A stretch of DNA of 64,000 nt from Clostridiales bacterium. Its GTDB lineage: Bacteria; Bacillota; Clostridia; Saccharofermentanales; Saccharofermentanaceae. The notes under the pieces are model-generated. The model was not told the origin of the DNA. It worked only from the letters and a program-made list of their open reading frames with translations, and searched no databases. Positions 1 to 9,264 of this stretch are shown one piece after another. The stretch is taken from positions 1-64,000 of the forward strand of contig JAFZVE010000051.1 in assembly GCA_017617995.1 (NCBI GenBank). Direction: 5' to 3'. Made by a program: the position numbers and the translations under genes. How positions within the stretch are numbered: the first letter of the stretch is position 1; each line of letters opens with the position of its first letter.

Positions 1-1
1 A

Positions 2-115
2 GGATTGGTAGAGTGCCCCAATTGCCACACTAAGATGTTGCGCCATAAGGTTTGTAAGACCTGCGGTTATCTTGATGGCAAGGAGATCATCAATAAAGCT
101 GATGAGATTGCTTGA
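2..115 (+). CDS. rpmF: 50S ribosomal protein L32, C-terminal part (5' end outside window)
   Basis: The first 37 visible codons give the C-terminal half of ribosomal protein L32, a small protein of the large ribosomal subunit. Two CxxC pairs are visible (CPNC and CKTC), the zinc-ribbon form of L32, followed by the typical GYLDGKEII stretch and a TGA stop. The start lies before the window, so length and ribosome binding site cannot be judged. A terminator-like hairpin follows about 35 bases after the stop, so this gene probably ends its transcript here. Confidence 0.93.
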   Translation, partial: GLVECPNCHTKMLRHKVCKTCGYLDGKEIINKADEIA

Positions 116-149
116 TAGCTGATCAATTAGTACGACTACGAATTAAACG

Positions 150-196
150 GCAGTGTTTCGAATAAAATTGAATCACTGCTTTTTTCTTGCTTTTTC
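150..196 (+). terminator. Rho-independent terminator after rpmF
   Basis: GCAGTG at 150-155 pairs with CACTGC at 174-179 and is followed directly by a run of T (TTTTTTCTTGCTTTTTC). It separates rpmF from the next gene. Confidence 0.7.
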
Positions 197-265
197 TGAA
201 TAGTAACCATCGCCCGGCCGATACAGCCTGCGGCGATCCTCTGGGAGAAACGGAAAGAAAGACAA

Positions 266-1654
266 TTGACCAATAAGAGAGAACAATACCGCATCATAAA
301 GGAAGTGGTTCCCGGGAGTATCGCCGAGGAGGTCGGTGTAGAGCCCGGTTATATTCTTGTATCCATTGACGGGGTCGAGGTCAGAGATGTCTTCGACTAC
401 CGTATCCGGGAACGGGCCTCGGAGATGCTCCTTTCGTTCCGGCTTCCGGACGGGCAGATCGCGGAGGTCGAGCTCGAGAAGGACGAGGATGAAGAACTCG
501 GTCTTGTCTTCGAAGATCCGATCATGTGCAACTGCACTTCCTGTGCGAACCACTGTATCTTCTGCTTCATCGACCAGAATCCGAAGGGCATGCGTGAGAC
601 CCTCTACTTCAAGGACGATGATATGCGAATGTCTTTCCTTACGGGAAACTACGTCACGCTAACGAATCTTTCCGACAAAGAATTCGAGCGTATCATCGGA
701 TACCATCTGTCGCCGATCAATGTCTCGGTGCACGCGACTGATCCTGTGGTCCGCGAGAAGATGATCAACAATAAGTTCGCGTATAAGCTGATGCCGCGTC
801 TTCGTAAGATGATCGAGAACGGTATTTCCATCAACTGCCAGATCGTGTGCTGCCCGGGCTATAACAACGGACCGGTCCTTGACCAGACGATCAGTGATCT
901 TGCGGAGCTCGGCGAGGGAGTCCTCTCGATCGCCGTCGTGCCGGTCGGTATCACAAAATTCCGTGATGAGAACGGACTGGTGAAGCTGACGCCGTTTAAT
1001 AAGCAGACGGCCGGAGAACTTCTGGATCAGGTCAACTACTGGCAGAACTATTTCCTGAAAACAAGAGGCGAACGTATCTTCTTCGCGGCAGATGAGTTCT
1101 ATATCCGTGCGGAGCGCCCGATCCCGGCGGCCGAGGAGTACGAAGGATACCCGCAGCTCGAAAACGGTGTCGGCATGGTCGCAGAACGTGATGCCGCGAT
1201 GACGAAGGGAATCGCCCTTCGTAAGAAGCACGTCCCGAAGAAGATCGAGCATTCCTATGTCGGGAAACGGTTCATGATCATCTCCGGTACAGATGCCGCG
1301 CCCTATACAGAAAAGTTTGCGCAACCTATTTCCTTGTTATATAATATCGATTTGGTCGTTTTGGCTGTGGTGAATCAGTTCTTCGGCGCCACCATCACGG
1401 TGTCGGGACTTCTGACCGGAGGGGACATCTCCGATGCGGTCCTGGCGGAACGCGAGTCGGGAAGAGGCCCGGATGTGGTGATCATCACGGAGAATATGAT
1501 GAAGGCAGATGAGGATATCTTCCTGGATGATATGACGCTCGACCAGTTTAAAGAGAAGCTCGGCGTTCCCGTGATCGTCGCAGAGTGTGAAGGCTCCGGT
1601 GTGCTCAAGGCACTGGACGCTTTTACCGGCCTTTACGAAGGCGTTGAAGATTAA
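266..1654 (+). CDS. DUF512 family iron-sulfur protein with N-terminal PDZ-like domain
   Basis: A 462-residue protein of the DUF512 family, related to radical SAM proteins. The N-terminal 75 residues look PDZ-like (PGSIAEEVGVEPGY). They are followed by a cysteine cluster, CNCTSCANHCIFCF, around residues 88-101, which probably holds an Fe-S cluster. The rest matches the family pattern (CCPGYN, LLTGGD). The function is not established. TTG at 266 is the chosen start because the PDZ-like domain begins straight after it; the ribosome binding site is weak (GGAAAG). The gene ends 17 bases before der, a neighbour it often has in Clostridia, so the two are probably co-transcribed. Family assignment is firm and function unknown. 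Confidence 0.88.
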   Translation: MTNKREQYRIIKEVVPGSIAEEVGVEPGYILVSIDGVEVRDVFDYRIRERASEMLLSFRLPDGQIAEVELEKDEDEELGLVFEDPIMCNCTSCANHCIFCFIDQNPKGMRETLYFKDDDMRMSFLTGNYVTLTNLSDKEFERIIGYHLSPINVSVHATDPVVREKMINNKFAYKLMPRLRKMIENGISINCQIVCCPGYNNGPVLDQTISDLAELGEGVLSIAVVPVGITKFRDENGLVKLTPFNKQTAGELLDQVNYWQNYFLKTRGERIFFAADEFYIRAERPIPAAEEYEGYPQLENGVGMVAERDAAMTKGIALRKKHVPKKIEHSYVGKRFMIISGTDAAPYTEKFAQPISLLYNIDLVVLAVVNQFFGATITVSGLLTGGDISDAVLAERESGRGPDVVIITENMMKADEDIFLDDMTLDQFKEKLGVPVIVAECEGSGVLKALDAFTGLYEGVED

Positions 1655-1671
1655 GAAAGGATGGCAAAGGC

Positions 1672-3036
1672 ATGAGCAAACCGGTAGTAGCAATCGTAGG
1701 ACGCCCGAATGTGGGGAAATCCTCACTTTTCAACGCGCTCTATGGCGAGCGTATCTCGATCGTGCACGATGAACCCGGCGTGACCCGTGACCGTATCTAT
1801 GCGGAGACGGTATGGCGCGAGCGTGCTTTTGTCATGATCGATACAGGCGGTATCGAGCCGGACTCGGACGACGTGATCCTCAAGGGGATGCGTATGCAGG
1901 CCGAGATCGCGATCGAGACTGCGGATGTGATCCTCTTCATGTGTGATATCCAGTCGGGACTTACGGCCGCAGATGAAGAAATCGCCACGATGCTCAGAAA
2001 GGCGAACCGTCCGGTGGTGCTGGCTGTCAATAAGGTCGACCACGTCGGTGAACCGCCGGCCGAGCTATATGAGTTCTATAACCTCGGACTTGGCGAGGTG
2101 TATCCGATCTCTTCGTCCCATAGACTGGGCCTCGGCGAGATGCTCGATGCGATCTATGCGCTTTTCCCGGAGGAAAGAAGCAGTGAAGAAGAAAATGAGA
2201 CGATCCGTGTCGCCCTGATCGGTAAGCCGAATGCGGGAAAATCTTCTCTTGCGAACTATATGACCGGTTCCGAGCGATCGATCGTTTCGAATATCCCGGG
2301 TACGACCAGAGATGCGATCGACTCCCTGGTAGAAAACAAGTACGGTAAGTTTACGATCGTCGATACCGCCGGACTTCGTAAGAAGGGCCGTATCGAGGAT
2401 GCCGTCGAGAAATACAGCATGATCCGCTCACTGTCTGCGATCGAGAAGGCGAATGTCTGCGTTATCCTGATCGATGCGACCGAGGGAGTGACCGAGCAGG
2501 ATACGAAGGTCGCGGGCTATGCCCATAACGCGGGAAAAGCCTGTATCTTCGCCGTGAATAAATGGGATCTGATCGATAAGGAGACGGGTACGCTCGAGGC
2601 CATGGAGAAGATACTCAAGGACCGTTTCGCCTTCATGAGCTATGCGCCGGTCGTCTTCATCTCTGCGAAGACCGGACAGCGTGTCGATAAACTCTTCGAG
2701 CAGATCAAGCGTGTCTATGCCAACTCCGGCCGCCGCCTCAAGACCGGTATGCTCAATGACCTGATCACGGAGTGTGTCGCGATGGTGCCGACGCCGCAGG
2801 ATAAGGGCAAGCACCTGAAGATCTACTACGGGACGCAGGTCGCCGTGTATCCGCCGCAGTTCATCCTGTTCGTCAATGACCAGAACCTGATGCACTTCTC
2901 GTATGAACGCTACCTGGAGAATCAGCTGCGCAAAAACTTCGATTTCGTCGGTACGCCGATCCGAATATATATGAGAGAGAAAGATAAGAAGAAGGATCTA
3001 AAACCAGAAGGGGAAAAGAAAAATGACAAAGATTGA
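1672..3036 (+). CDS. der: Ribosome biogenesis GTPase Der (EngA)
   Basis: Der is an essential GTPase with two G domains in tandem that helps assemble the 50S subunit in the cytoplasm. The first P-loop is GRPNVGKSS near residue 10, the second GKPNAGKSS near residue 184, each with its own DTAG/DTGG and NKxD motifs (NKVD, NKWD). The C-terminal KH-like domain covers roughly residues 350-440 and ends in a lysine-rich tail. At 454 residues the length is normal. AAAGGATGG lies just before the ATG. The last 14 bases overlap typA in another frame, so the two ribosome-linked GTPases are probably translationally coupled. Confidence 0.97.
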   Translation: MSKPVVAIVGRPNVGKSSLFNALYGERISIVHDEPGVTRDRIYAETVWRERAFVMIDTGGIEPDSDDVILKGMRMQAEIAIETADVILFMCDIQSGLTAADEEIATMLRKANRPVVLAVNKVDHVGEPPAELYEFYNLGLGEVYPISSSHRLGLGEMLDAIYALFPEERSSEEENETIRVALIGKPNAGKSSLANYMTGSERSIVSNIPGTTRDAIDSLVENKYGKFTIVDTAGLRKKGRIEDAVEKYSMIRSLSAIEKANVCVILIDATEGVTEQDTKVAGYAHNAGKACIFAVNKWDLIDKETGTLEAMEKILKDRFAFMSYAPVVFISAKTGQRVDKLFEQIKRVYANSGRRLKTGMLNDLITECVAMVPTPQDKGKHLKIYYGTQVAVYPPQFILFVNDQNLMHFSYERYLENQLRKNFDFVGTPIRIYMREKDKKKDLKPEGEKKNDKD

Positions 3037-4864
3037 GAATTTAAGAAACATCGCTATCATCGCCCACGTTGACCATGGTAAGACCACGATCGTCGACTCC
3101 ATGCTCAAGCAGGCGGGTATCTACAGAGAGAACGAACAGATCGTCGAGCAGGTCATGGACAGCAACGATCTCGAGCGTGAGCGTGGTATCACGATCCTTG
3201 CGAAGAATACGGCGATCTCGTATAAGAACTACAGAATCAATGTTGTCGATACTCCCGGCCATGCCGACTTCGGCGGTGAGGTGGAGCGAGTCCTCAAGAT
3301 GGTTGACGGCGTACTGCTTGTTGTCGATGCGTATGACGGACCGATGCCGCAGACTCGTTTCGTTCTTAGAAAAGCACTGGAGATGGGCTTAAAGCCGATC
3401 GTCTGCATCAACAAGATCGACCGCCCGGACGAGCGTGCGATCGAGGTCGTGGATATGGTGCTTGAGCTCTTCATCGAGCTCGGTGCGGATGACGACCAGA
3501 TCGATTTCCCGATCATCTACACATCCGGTAAGGTCGGTATCGCGACCACGGATATTCAGGAATATATCGACGGGAAGAAACTGGATTTCTGCCCGCTTCT
3601 TGATGCCATCGTCGAGAATATCCCGTGCCCGGAGGGAGATACTGAGGCTCCGCTTCAGCTCCTCGTAAGTAACATCGACTCCGATCCGTATATCGGACGT
3701 ATCGCGATCGGACGTATCGAGAGAGGTACGATCAAGCAAAACCAGCCGGTCGTGGTCTGCACCTACGATGACAATACGACGAAGAATGCCCGTATCGTGA
3801 AGCTTCTCCGCTTCCAGGGACTCGCCCGTCAGGAAGTCCAGGAAGCTTCCGTCGGTGAGATCGTCTGCGTAGCCGGTATCCCGGAGATCAATATCGGTGA
3901 TACCATCTGTGCGCAGGATTGCCCGGAACCGATGCCGTTCGTAGACATCGACGAGCCGACGATCGCCATGACTTTCTCCGTAAACGACAGTCCTTTTGCC
4001 GGACAGGACGGAAAATACGTCACATCCAGACATCTTCGTGACCGTCTCTTCAAGGAAATGGAGACAAATGTTTCCATGAGACTCGAAGAAACCGATACGA
4101 CCGAAGCCTTTGTCGTCAAGGGAAGAGGTGAGCTCCACCTGTCGATCCTGATCGAGACCATGCGCCGTGAGGGCTACGAATTCCAGGTATCCCGTCCGCA
4201 GGTTATCCTAAAGGAAGTCGACGGCGTTCTCTGCGAGCCTGTCGAGATGCTCCTTATCGACGTTCCGGAAGAATTCGTCGGTGCCGTTATCGAGAAGCTC
4301 GGTGCGAGAAAAGCGGAGATGGTCAATATGTTCCCGCCGGAGAAAGGATATACCCGTCTGGAGTTCAAGGTACCGTCCAGAGGTATCCTCGGATATCGTA
4401 CCGAGTTTTTGACCGACACGAAGGGCAATGGTATAATGAACAGCGTAATTAGCGGATTTGAGCCGTTTGCGGGCGAGATCGAGACACGTTCCCATGGTGT
4501 TCTGGTCGCGTTCGAAAGTGGCGAAGCCATGACCTATGGCCTTTACAATGCGCAGGAGAGAGGACAGCTCTTCATCGGCGCAGGAACACCGGTCTACGAG
4601 GGCATGATCGTCGGTATCAACCCGAAGAATGAGGATATCACGGTCAACGTCTGCAAGAAGAAGCATGTCACAAATATGCGTGCTGCCGGTTCCGACGATG
4701 CGCTCCGCCTGACGACTCCGCTGAATTACAGTCTCGAGCAGTGTCTCGAGTTCGTGGGCGACGATGAACTCTGCGAAGTCACGCCGAAGAACATCCGCCT
4801 CCGTAAGAAGATCCTGTCTACGGAACTTCGTGCGAAGGACCGCGCCGCGAAGAAGAATAGCTGA
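3023..4864 (+). CDS. typA: Translational GTPase TypA/BipA
   Basis: TypA (BipA) is a ribosome-binding GTPase related to EF-G that acts in 50S assembly and stress adaptation. At 613 residues it is full length. Visible motifs are the P-loop AHVDHGKTT, the switch region [18 protein letters not shown] and NKIDRP in the G domain, then domain II, the EF-G-like domains and the TypA-specific C-terminal domain. The start is inside der, preceded by GGGGAAAAGAAA as ribosome binding site. This pairing with der is compact, so both are likely made from one transcript starting upstream of the DUF512 gene. The call is secure. Confidence 0.97.
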   Translation: MTKIENLRNIAIIAHVDHGKTTIVDSMLKQAGIYRENEQIVEQVMDSNDLERERGITILAKNTAISYKNYRINVVDTPGHADFGGEVERVLKMVDGVLLVVDAYDGPMPQTRFVLRKALEMGLKPIVCINKIDRPDERAIEVVDMVLELFIELGADDDQIDFPIIYTSGKVGIATTDIQEYIDGKKLDFCPLLDAIVENIPCPEGDTEAPLQLLVSNIDSDPYIGRIAIGRIERGTIKQNQPVVVCTYDDNTTKNARIVKLLRFQGLARQEVQEASVGEIVCVAGIPEINIGDTICAQDCPEPMPFVDIDEPTIAMTFSVNDSPFAGQDGKYVTSRHLRDRLFKEMETNVSMRLEETDTTEAFVVKGRGELHLSILIETMRREGYEFQVSRPQVILKEVDGVLCEPVEMLLIDVPEEFVGAVIEKLGARKAEMVNMFPPEKGYTRLEFKVPSRGILGYRTEFLTDTKGNGIMNSVISGFEPFAGEIETRSHGVLVAFESGEAMTYGLYNAQERGQLFIGAGTPVYEGMIVGINPKNEDITVNVCKKKHVTNMRAAGSDDALRLTTPLNYSLEQCLEFVGDDELCEVTPKNIRLRKKILSTELRAKDRAAKKNS

Positions 4865-4965
4865 GACCGGGAAAACGGGCGCTCGGCCGAGGTGAAGGAA
4901 ACGCTGCGGCGGTAGTGCTCCTCTAAGAAGCATATCGGCGCCGGCCGGAAGGAGATAGAGACGTC

Positions 4966-6138
4966 ATGTTCTCGAGAAAAGTATCGATCGCATTACGTGT
5001 GTTGGTCGTCGTTACCGCGCTCATCGTGTGCTGCGTGATCGGCGTATTTCTGGGCTACAACTACGTGATGTCCCAAAATGCCCGCTTCAAGAATCTCGAG
5101 AAATCCATTGCGAACGGCGATCTGGTGATCAATCAGGATACGCCCGGCTCCGTCATGATCGTCATCCGCTCCGGTGATACGACGAGCGATATTGCCGAGA
5201 ATCTCAAAAATGCGGGCCTCATCAAGAACACGCTTACATTCTCCGTTATGAGTAAGTTCAATGGTTTTGACGGCGGGTATCTTGCCGGTACCCACTTTCT
5301 CACTCCGGATCTTACCTACGACGAGATGATGTATATTCTTTGCCAGCAGCCGGAGGTCGTACGTATCACGTTCCCGGAAGGTATCACCTATGAGGGGATC
5401 AAGGAGAAACTGAAGCAGGCGGGTCTGTCCTTTAATGAGAAGCATCTCGATGAATGCATGAACAGTCCGGACCTCTTCGTTAACTATTCTTTCGTATCCG
5501 CGATCTCGAAAAATGAGAACCGCGACTATATCCTGAGCGGTTATCTCTTCCCGGATACTTACGATTTCGACATGAACGCCAGTGAAGAGGAGATCATCTC
5601 GACGTTCCTCCGCAACATGAATACGAAGCTGTACGATGAGTTTTATGAGCGTGCGGCGAAGCTTCATATGTCGGTAGATGAGATCATCACACTTGCTTCG
5701 CTGATTCAGATGGAAACCACGGATAAGACGGACATGCTCTATATTTCCGCTGTTTTCCACAACCGTCTCAATTCCGAAGATCCCGATATGCAGTTCCTCG
5801 GGTCGTGCGCTTCGATCAACTATCTGCGTGAGAAGGCCGGTATGACCCATGTGTGGGCGGCAACGTCGCAGGATCTTGAGTGGGATAATCCGTACAACAC
5901 CTATTACTACCGCGGATTGCCTCCGGGACCGATCTGTATGCCGAGTCTCGATGCGATCCAGGCAGCGCTCTATCCGGAGCCGAACTGCGGCTACATGTAC
6001 TTCTGTGCCAAGGGTGACGGACGTACGGCCTTTGCCATGACGAAGGAAGAGCACGAAGCGAATGTCGAGAAGTATCGTGACAACTGGACGAACGAAGCCG
6101 TGATCGAGGATGAAGGACCGACGGGAGATGAGGGCTGA
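4966..6138 (+). CDS. mltG: Endolytic transglycosylase MltG (YceG family)
   Basis: MltG cuts nascent peptidoglycan strands at the outer face of the membrane and so acts as a terminator of glycan polymerisation. The 390-residue protein has one N-terminal membrane segment (about residues 10-32), a LysM-like region (GDTTSDIAENLKNAGL), and the YceG catalytic domain with LASLIQMET and VFHNRL. In the catalytic helix the first of the two acidic positions often seen is Gln here, while the Glu of MET is kept; which of them is needed should be checked by alignment. AAGGAGATAGAGACGTC precedes the ATG. It is followed by a U32 protein, as in Bacillus and many Clostridia. Confidence 0.93.
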   Translation: MFSRKVSIALRVLVVVTALIVCCVIGVFLGYNYVMSQNARFKNLEKSIANGDLVINQDTPGSVMIVIRSGDTTSDIAENLKNAGLIKNTLTFSVMSKFNGFDGGYLAGTHFLTPDLTYDEMMYILCQQPEVVRITFPEGITYEGIKEKLKQAGLSFNEKHLDECMNSPDLFVNYSFVSAISKNENRDYILSGYLFPDTYDFDMNASEEEIISTFLRNMNTKLYDEFYERAAKLHMSVDEIITLASLIQMETTDKTDMLYISAVFHNRLNSEDPDMQFLGSCASINYLREKAGMTHVWAATSQDLEWDNPYNTYYYRGLPPGPICMPSLDAIQAALYPEPNCGYMYFCAKGDGRTAFAMTKEEHEANVEKYRDNWTNEAVIEDEGPTGDEG

Positions 6139-6204
6139 TGCTCGCCGGACCCGGGTGTTCTGATTCCCCGATTCTCTTTTGGTAAATGAGAAAGGAACGA
6201 AGAA

Positions 6205-7494
6205 ATGCCGAATACGATAGTTCCACCGGAGGTCCTTGCCCCGGCCGGTAATCTCGAGAAACTGAAGACCGCCGTAGCCTATGGCGCGGATGCGGTCTAT
6301 ATGTCCGGCAAGAGCTTCGGTCTGCGTACTTTCAGTGATAATTTCACCCATGAAGAGATGAAGGAAGGCGTGGAGTATGCCCACGCCCACGGTGTCAAGT
6401 GCTACTGTACCGTGAATGTCATGGCCCACGAGGACGATATCGCCAAGCTCGATGACGAGATATTCTTCCTTTCGGAGATCGGCATGGATGCGCTGATCAT
6501 CTCAGATGCCGGAATCTTCCGTAAGGTGAGAACACTTACTCCGGGTATGGAGATCCATATCAGTACGCAGGCGAGTGTGACGAACAGTGAAGGATGCAAG
6601 TTCTGGTACGAGCAGGGCGCGAAGCGGATCGTGCTGGCACGCGAACTGACGCTTCAGGAGATCATCGCTATACGTCGAGAGATTCCACCAGACCTCGAAC
6701 TCGAGTGCTTCGTCCATGGTGCGATGTGTGTTTCTTATTCCGGCCGATGCCTGCTGTCGAACTATTTCACGGGAAGATCCGCGAACTCCGGCTCTTGTGC
6801 CCAGCCTTGCCGCTGGGGTTACTATGTCGTGGAAGAGAAGCGACTCGAGGCACCGCTCCCGATCCAGGAAGACGAGCGCGGGACGTATATCTTTAACTCC
6901 AAGGATATCTGCATGATCAGCCATATCCCGGAACTGATCGCGGCAGGGATTACGAGCTTTAAGATCGAAGGAAGGATCAAGGGCGCTTTTTACGCGGCAT
7001 CTGTGACCAAGGCCTATCGCGAGGCCGTCGATCTTTATATGCAGGATCCGTCTTCTTATTCCGAAGACCCGAGATGGCAGGAGATGCTCGACCGCACGGT
7101 GCACAGAGAATTTGCGACGGGATTCTTCTATGACAGACCCGGCGAGAATGCCCAGATCTTCCCGGACAAGACCTACCATAGACCGGCTTTCGTTGTCGGT
7201 GTCGTAACGGGGTATGACGAGGAGAAGGGATGCGCGATTGTGAGCCAGAGAAATAAGATCTTCCGGGGCGACGAGCTTCATGTGCTGGTACCGCAAGGAT
7301 ACTGTGAGCCGATTGTTGCGGAGGAGATCTTCGATGAGCAGATGAACCCGATCGAGTCCACACCGCATGCGGAGATGACCTATTACCTCAAGGTGGATCG
7401 TCCGCTCCCGCAGTATTCTTTCCTGAGCCGTACCGGTGATAAAGATGAGGGCATCTTCCGAAGCGGGGAACAGCCCTCCCAGACGAAGCCGTAA
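6205..7494 (+). CDS. U32 family protein (tRNA hydroxylation TrhP-like)
   Basis: A 429-residue member of the former peptidase family U32. The family signature is clear: ECFVHGAMCVSYSGRCLLS, followed by the further cysteines of SGSCAQPC, which probably bind an Fe-S cluster. The N-terminal half is a barrel-like region starting APAGNLEKLKTAVAYGADAVY. U32 proteins next to mltG, such as YrrN/YrrO of Bacillus, have been tied to 5-hydroxyuridine formation in tRNA (TrhP) rather than proteolysis, and the neighbourhood here supports that reading. This is inference; a protease or rRNA hydroxylation role is possible. The start is preceded by AAAGGAACGAAGAA. Only three bases separate it from the GH32 gene. 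Confidence 0.85.
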   Translation: MPNTIVPPEVLAPAGNLEKLKTAVAYGADAVYMSGKSFGLRTFSDNFTHEEMKEGVEYAHAHGVKCYCTVNVMAHEDDIAKLDDEIFFLSEIGMDALIISDAGIFRKVRTLTPGMEIHISTQASVTNSEGCKFWYEQGAKRIVLARELTLQEIIAIRREIPPDLELECFVHGAMCVSYSGRCLLSNYFTGRSANSGSCAQPCRWGYYVVEEKRLEAPLPIQEDERGTYIFNSKDICMISHIPELIAAGITSFKIEGRIKGAFYAASVTKAYREAVDLYMQDPSSYSEDPRWQEMLDRTVHREFATGFFYDRPGENAQIFPDKTYHRPAFVVGVVTGYDEEKGCAIVSQRNKIFRGDELHVLVPQGYCEPIVAEEIFDEQMNPIESTPHAEMTYYLKVDRPLPQYSFLSRTGDKDEGIFRSGEQPSQTKP

Positions 7495-7497
7495 GCT

Positions 7498-8682
7498 ATG
7501 GTACGACCGGCGAAGCACTTCACACCGCAGAAGGGATGGATGAACGATCCGAACGGACCGGTTTTCTTCCGCGGCCGATATCACCTCTTCTTCCAGCATG
7601 ATCCCGATAGTCTTATATGGGACAGGATGCACTGGGGACATGCCGTATCGGATGATCTTCTCCACTGGGAGCATCTCCCGATTGCGCTTTTCCCGGATGA
7701 GATGGGAGATATCTATTCCGGAAGTGCGGTCGTGGATCTGGATAATGTAAGCGGGCTCGGATCCAGAGAGGCGCCGGCGCTTCTTCTTTACTATACGTCC
7801 CATCACATGGAAACGAAGCGTGAGCAGCAGTGCCTGGCCTATAGCCGGGATGGGGTGACTTTTGCTAAATATGTAGGAAATCCGATCATCCAGGGGAAGG
7901 AACATACTCCTTCCAGAGATCCGCATGTGTTCCGAAATCCTGTACTCGGCGGTTTCTCGATGTGCTTCACCACGGAAAAAACGATCGAGTTTTATCACTC
8001 GGAGGACCTTGTCACGTGGAAGAAGACCGGGGCGCTGGTCCTCCCGGACTATGCACTGGCCGGCATGATCGAGTGTCCGTGCATGTTTCCCTGTAAAGTG
8101 GAGGAAGTCTCCGAGGAGAGGGAGGAAGCGTACGGCGATACAGGAATCCCATGTTGCGAAGAAGAAAGCCGCTATGTTCTGATGATGAGTATGGATATCC
8201 CGGAAGAGGAGTTTTCGAAGCTTCCGCAAGGTTGTGCTCCGCACCGTCGGCTCATGCAGTATCTCGTGGGGGATTTTGACGGGGAAGTTTTCCGTCCGCT
8301 TCACGATATACGGCGTCCGCGTCTGGTCGACTATGGTCCGGATTTCTATGCGGGAACGATCTTTTCGAATCTTCAGGAGCCGGTACTGATCGCCTGGCTC
8401 GGCGATTTTGCGGGCGAGAGAAAAGTGAATATGGAAGAGGACGGATATTGCGGTATCCTGAGCTTCCCGAGAAAGCTGTCACTTCTAAGGAAAGACGGCG
8501 TGTATCTTCTGAAACAGTGCTTCTTCTGCGGAAAAAGCACGCACGTAATGCCGGATGAAGGCTGTGATAGCGCTGATCCCGGTGATCACCTCGCAGAGAC
8601 CGGCCGTCTTCTCGATGTATGCGTGGAAGAAGAGATCTCGGAGGATGGGCTGATCTCCCGGACTTCGTTCTTTACTCCCTGA
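7498..8682 (+). CDS. GH32 sucrose/fructan hydrolase lacking most of the C-terminal domain
   Basis: A glycoside hydrolase family 32 enzyme that would split sucrose, sucrose-6-phosphate or fructans. The catalytic propeller is intact: WMNDPNG near residue 14 with the nucleophile Asp, SRDPHV, and the acid/base motif MIECPCMF. No signal peptide is visible, so it is probably cytoplasmic. At 394 residues it is shorter than the usual 470-500: the sequence stops just after FPRKLSLL..GVYLL, where the C-terminal beta-sandwich normally begins. I found no remnant of that domain in the 190 bases downstream. It is almost fused to the U32 gene (3-base gap). Substrate is not determinable; an SLC45-type transporter lies 14 kb away. 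Confidence 0.87.
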   Translation: MVRPAKHFTPQKGWMNDPNGPVFFRGRYHLFFQHDPDSLIWDRMHWGHAVSDDLLHWEHLPIALFPDEMGDIYSGSAVVDLDNVSGLGSREAPALLLYYTSHHMETKREQQCLAYSRDGVTFAKYVGNPIIQGKEHTPSRDPHVFRNPVLGGFSMCFTTEKTIEFYHSEDLVTWKKTGALVLPDYALAGMIECPCMFPCKVEEVSEEREEAYGDTGIPCCEEESRYVLMMSMDIPEEEFSKLPQGCAPHRRLMQYLVGDFDGEVFRPLHDIRRPRLVDYGPDFYAGTIFSNLQEPVLIAWLGDFAGERKVNMEEDGYCGILSFPRKLSLLRKDGVYLLKQCFFCGKSTHVMPDEGCDSADPGDHLAETGRLLDVCVEEEISEDGLISRTSFFTP

Positions 8683-8876
8683 GTGCAGTATTTCGCAAAG
8701 ATGCTCTGTTTTTAGACCTCTATTCTTCAAAATGTGCGTGTTTTGCCGCCTTGATGCCGATGCTATACTGAAATCAGAATCACCGAGGAAGGACCTGTGC
8801 GACATTTTTAGTAGAAGCATCTGTGATTCAGGAAACAGGTCAATGACATATGTTTGGATGAAAGAAGGATAAAGAA

Positions 8877-9263
8877 ATGAAAACTCTGGGGAATATTTTG
8901 TGGATCATTTTCGGCGGCTGGATCTGCGCACTCAGCTGGCTGATCGCCGGGTGCCTCTGGTGTATCACGATCGTCGGGGTGCCGGTCGGAGTACAGTGCT
9001 TCAAGCTGGCTTCGCTCTCGTTTCTGCCGTTTGGAAAAAAGGTCGAGAACGATGGCGGCGGGGTATCCTGTCTCCTGAATGTGATCTGGTTCTTCGTATC
9101 GGGACTGGAGCTTGCACTCGAGCACTTCATATTCGGTTTGCTTCTCTGTCTGACGATCGTCGGTATCCCGTTCGGGAAGCAGTACTTCAAACTTGCGGGA
9201 TTGTCTCTGGCTCCGTTCGGAAAGAGAATCGTCAGTGACAGCCACAGCACAAGAAACGATTGA
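8877..9263 (+). CDS. YccF domain membrane protein
   Basis: A 128-residue integral membrane protein built from two copies of the YccF domain. Each copy has a hydrophobic helix followed by the motif LxxTIVGxPxGxQxFKLAxLxxxPFGK (first at about residues 31-58, second at 89-116). The function of the family is unknown. AGAAGGATAAAGAA precedes the ATG. It stands alone between the GH32 gene and the reverse operon, ending two bases from the end of the AI-2E family gene on the other strand. Confidence 0.88.
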   Translation: MKTLGNILWIIFGGWICALSWLIAGCLWCITIVGVPVGVQCFKLASLSFLPFGKKVENDGGGVSCLLNVIWFFVSGLELALEHFIFGLLLCLTIVGIPFGKQYFKLAGLSLAPFGKRIVSDSHSTRND

Positions 9264-9264
9264 C

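Noticed and set aside
4993..6429. Long open frame on the reverse strand opposite mltG and the U32 gene
   Set aside because: It mirrors well-identified forward genes, has no ribosome binding site of note, and similar long antisense frames lie opposite glgP (12537-14549), the calcium ATPase (43312-45078) and 6502-8304. They follow from codon bias (few TTA, CTA and TCA codons on the coding strand).
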